Origin: Nitrospirota bacterium
GTDB taxonomy: Bacteria > UBA2233
Length of the DNA stretch: 7,221 bases
NCBI GenBank assembly: GCA_011620345.1
Contig: WOZJ01000030.1
Span: 1 to 7,221 of the forward strand
Direction: 5' to 3'
Below, in pieces: positions 6,727 through 7,221 of this stretch (within the stretch, counting starts at the first letter, position 1; each line of letters begins with the position of its first letter). Below the pieces are notes generated by a model. The model saw nothing but the letters and a program-made list of their open reading frames with translations, was not told the origin of the DNA and searched no databases. The translations under genes were made by a program, and so were the position numbers.

Positions 6727-6802
6727 AGCCGCCTCCCCCTCTCGTTTTTCAGCAAAGCGCCTCTGGCTCGATGGTCGCGAGCGTCAAGAATAGCACGGAT
6801 CC

Positions 6803-6824
6803 TGGCTTGCGGGGCGCAAGGCCA
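6803..6824. repeat. Stem-loop just after the A-type carrier gene
   Basis: CTTGCG (6806-6811) pairs with CGCAAG (6815-6820) around a GGG loop, and TGG (6803-6805) pairs with CCA (6822-6824) if G6821 is bulged. It begins 6 bases past the carrier gene's stop codon on the minus strand. No T tract follows on either strand, so it is not a classical terminator; it could protect or delimit the 3' end of the mRNA before the oxidoreductase gene. Confidence 0.35.
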
Positions 6825-6829
6825 AAGGG

Positions 6830-7159
6830 CTAGACGCCAAAGCTCGACCCGCAGCCGCAGCTTTTCTTCGCGTTAGGGTTGTTGAACACGAACCCGGATT
6901 CGATCAGGCCCGAGACATAATCGAGCCTAAGCCCGTCCAGCAGGGGTGCGCTCGTGGGGTCGACAAAGACCTTGACGCCATCGCTTTCAAGCTCGAGGTC
7001 GTTCGAGTCGGGGACATGGACGAGATTCATGCTGTACTTGTAGCCGGAGCAGCCGCCTGCATCTACTCCGATACGGATACCGGCAAAACGCTCTTTGCCC
7101 TCCGGCTGAAGAAGGCTGACAACCTGCTTTTTGGCCTCTTGGGAAATCTGGATGTTCAC
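6830..7159 (-). CDS. A-type iron-sulfur cluster carrier (IscA/SufA/ErpA family)
   Basis: This 109-residue protein is an A-type carrier, which accepts Fe-S clusters from a scaffold and hands them to apo-enzymes in the cytoplasm. The three cluster-binding cysteines are C37 (GGCSGYKY) and C101 and C103 (SCGCGSSF), with the same spacing as E. coli IscA (35, 99, 101). The PNAKKSCGCGSSF end resembles ErpA more than IscA, while the short N-terminus resembles IscA, so I do not choose a symbol. Start is GTG at 7159 with AAAGGGGG about 6 bases upstream; the N-terminus MNIQISQEAKK fits the family. No iscU, iscS or suf gene is visible next to it; the oxidoreductase gene follows after 103 bp. SdhB, encoded in this window with three clusters, is the sort of protein such carriers supply. 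Confidence 0.93.
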   Translation of the reverse strand: MNIQISQEAKKQVVSLLQPEGKERFAGIRIGVDAGGCSGYKYSMNLVHVPDSNDLELESDGVKVFVDPTSAPLLDGLRLDYVSGLIESGFVFNNPNAKKSCGCGSSFGV

Positions 7160-7197
7160 CTTTTGCCCCCTTTTAAGGTATAAGATTAATTAGGCCG

Positions 7198-7206
7198 ATT
7201 ATATCA
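7198..7206 (-). promoter_or_regulatory. Extended -10 promoter for the A-type carrier gene
   Basis: The minus strand reads TGATATAAT, a perfect TATAAT with the TGN extension. Transcription would start about 7 bases downstream, giving a leader of roughly 30 nt to the GTG at 7159. A -35 element at 17-base spacing would fall at or beyond the window edge and cannot be judged. The surrounding AT-rich stretch contrasts with the GC-rich coding DNA. Confidence 0.55.
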
Positions 7207-7221
7207 CTATGAGCCCTTTTT

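Overview
The window carries eight intact bacterial protein genes, packed tightly and with no RNA genes, mobile elements or CRISPR arrays. It is moderately GC-rich. All genes have recognisable Shine-Dalgarno sequences, and half start with GTG (moaD-like, sdhA, thiI, A-type carrier). The succinate dehydrogenase is the type B form: one five-helix di-haem cytochrome b subunit, gene order C-A-B. SdhA has the N-terminus typical of Bacteroidota-like enzymes. This form also occurs in Verrucomicrobiota/Chlamydiota, Myxococcota and others, so I do not assign a phylum.

Layout from left to right. Positions 76-887 (+) hold tpx (thiol peroxidase) followed by a MoaD/ThiS-type sulfur-carrier protein ending in Gly-Gly. 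Their transcript converges on the sdhC-sdhA-sdhB operon (4255 down to 884, -), and the stop codons of moaD-like and sdhB overlap. The 195-bp gap 4256-4450 is a divergent control region: back-to-back candidate promoters face sdhCAB (-) and thiI (+), and the sdhC leader contains a short all-GC stem-loop followed by a T-rich tract. thiI (4451-5689, +) encodes the short, rhodanese-less tRNA 4-thiouridine synthetase. Its end overlaps by 19 bp a convergent saccharopine-dehydrogenase-like oxidoreductase gene (6726 down to 5671). Upstream of that gene, on the same strand, is an A-type iron-sulfur carrier gene (7159 down to 6830) with an extended -10 promoter at the right edge.

Functionally, SdhCAB is the membrane-bound link between the TCA cycle and menaquinone/quinone. 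SdhB carries three Fe-S clusters, and the A-type carrier belongs to the machinery that supplies such clusters. Tpx removes peroxides, to which Fe-S enzymes are sensitive. ThiI and the MoaD-like protein both belong to sulfur-transfer chemistry. These links are inferences from family knowledge; the genes are not one operon. I see no new multi-gene system here. The items most worth a second look are non-coding: the sdhC/thiI control region, a 10-bp perfect inverted repeat inside the oxidoreductase gene that looks like a terminator for thiI, and the repeated stop-codon/Shine-Dalgarno fusions in the sdh operon.
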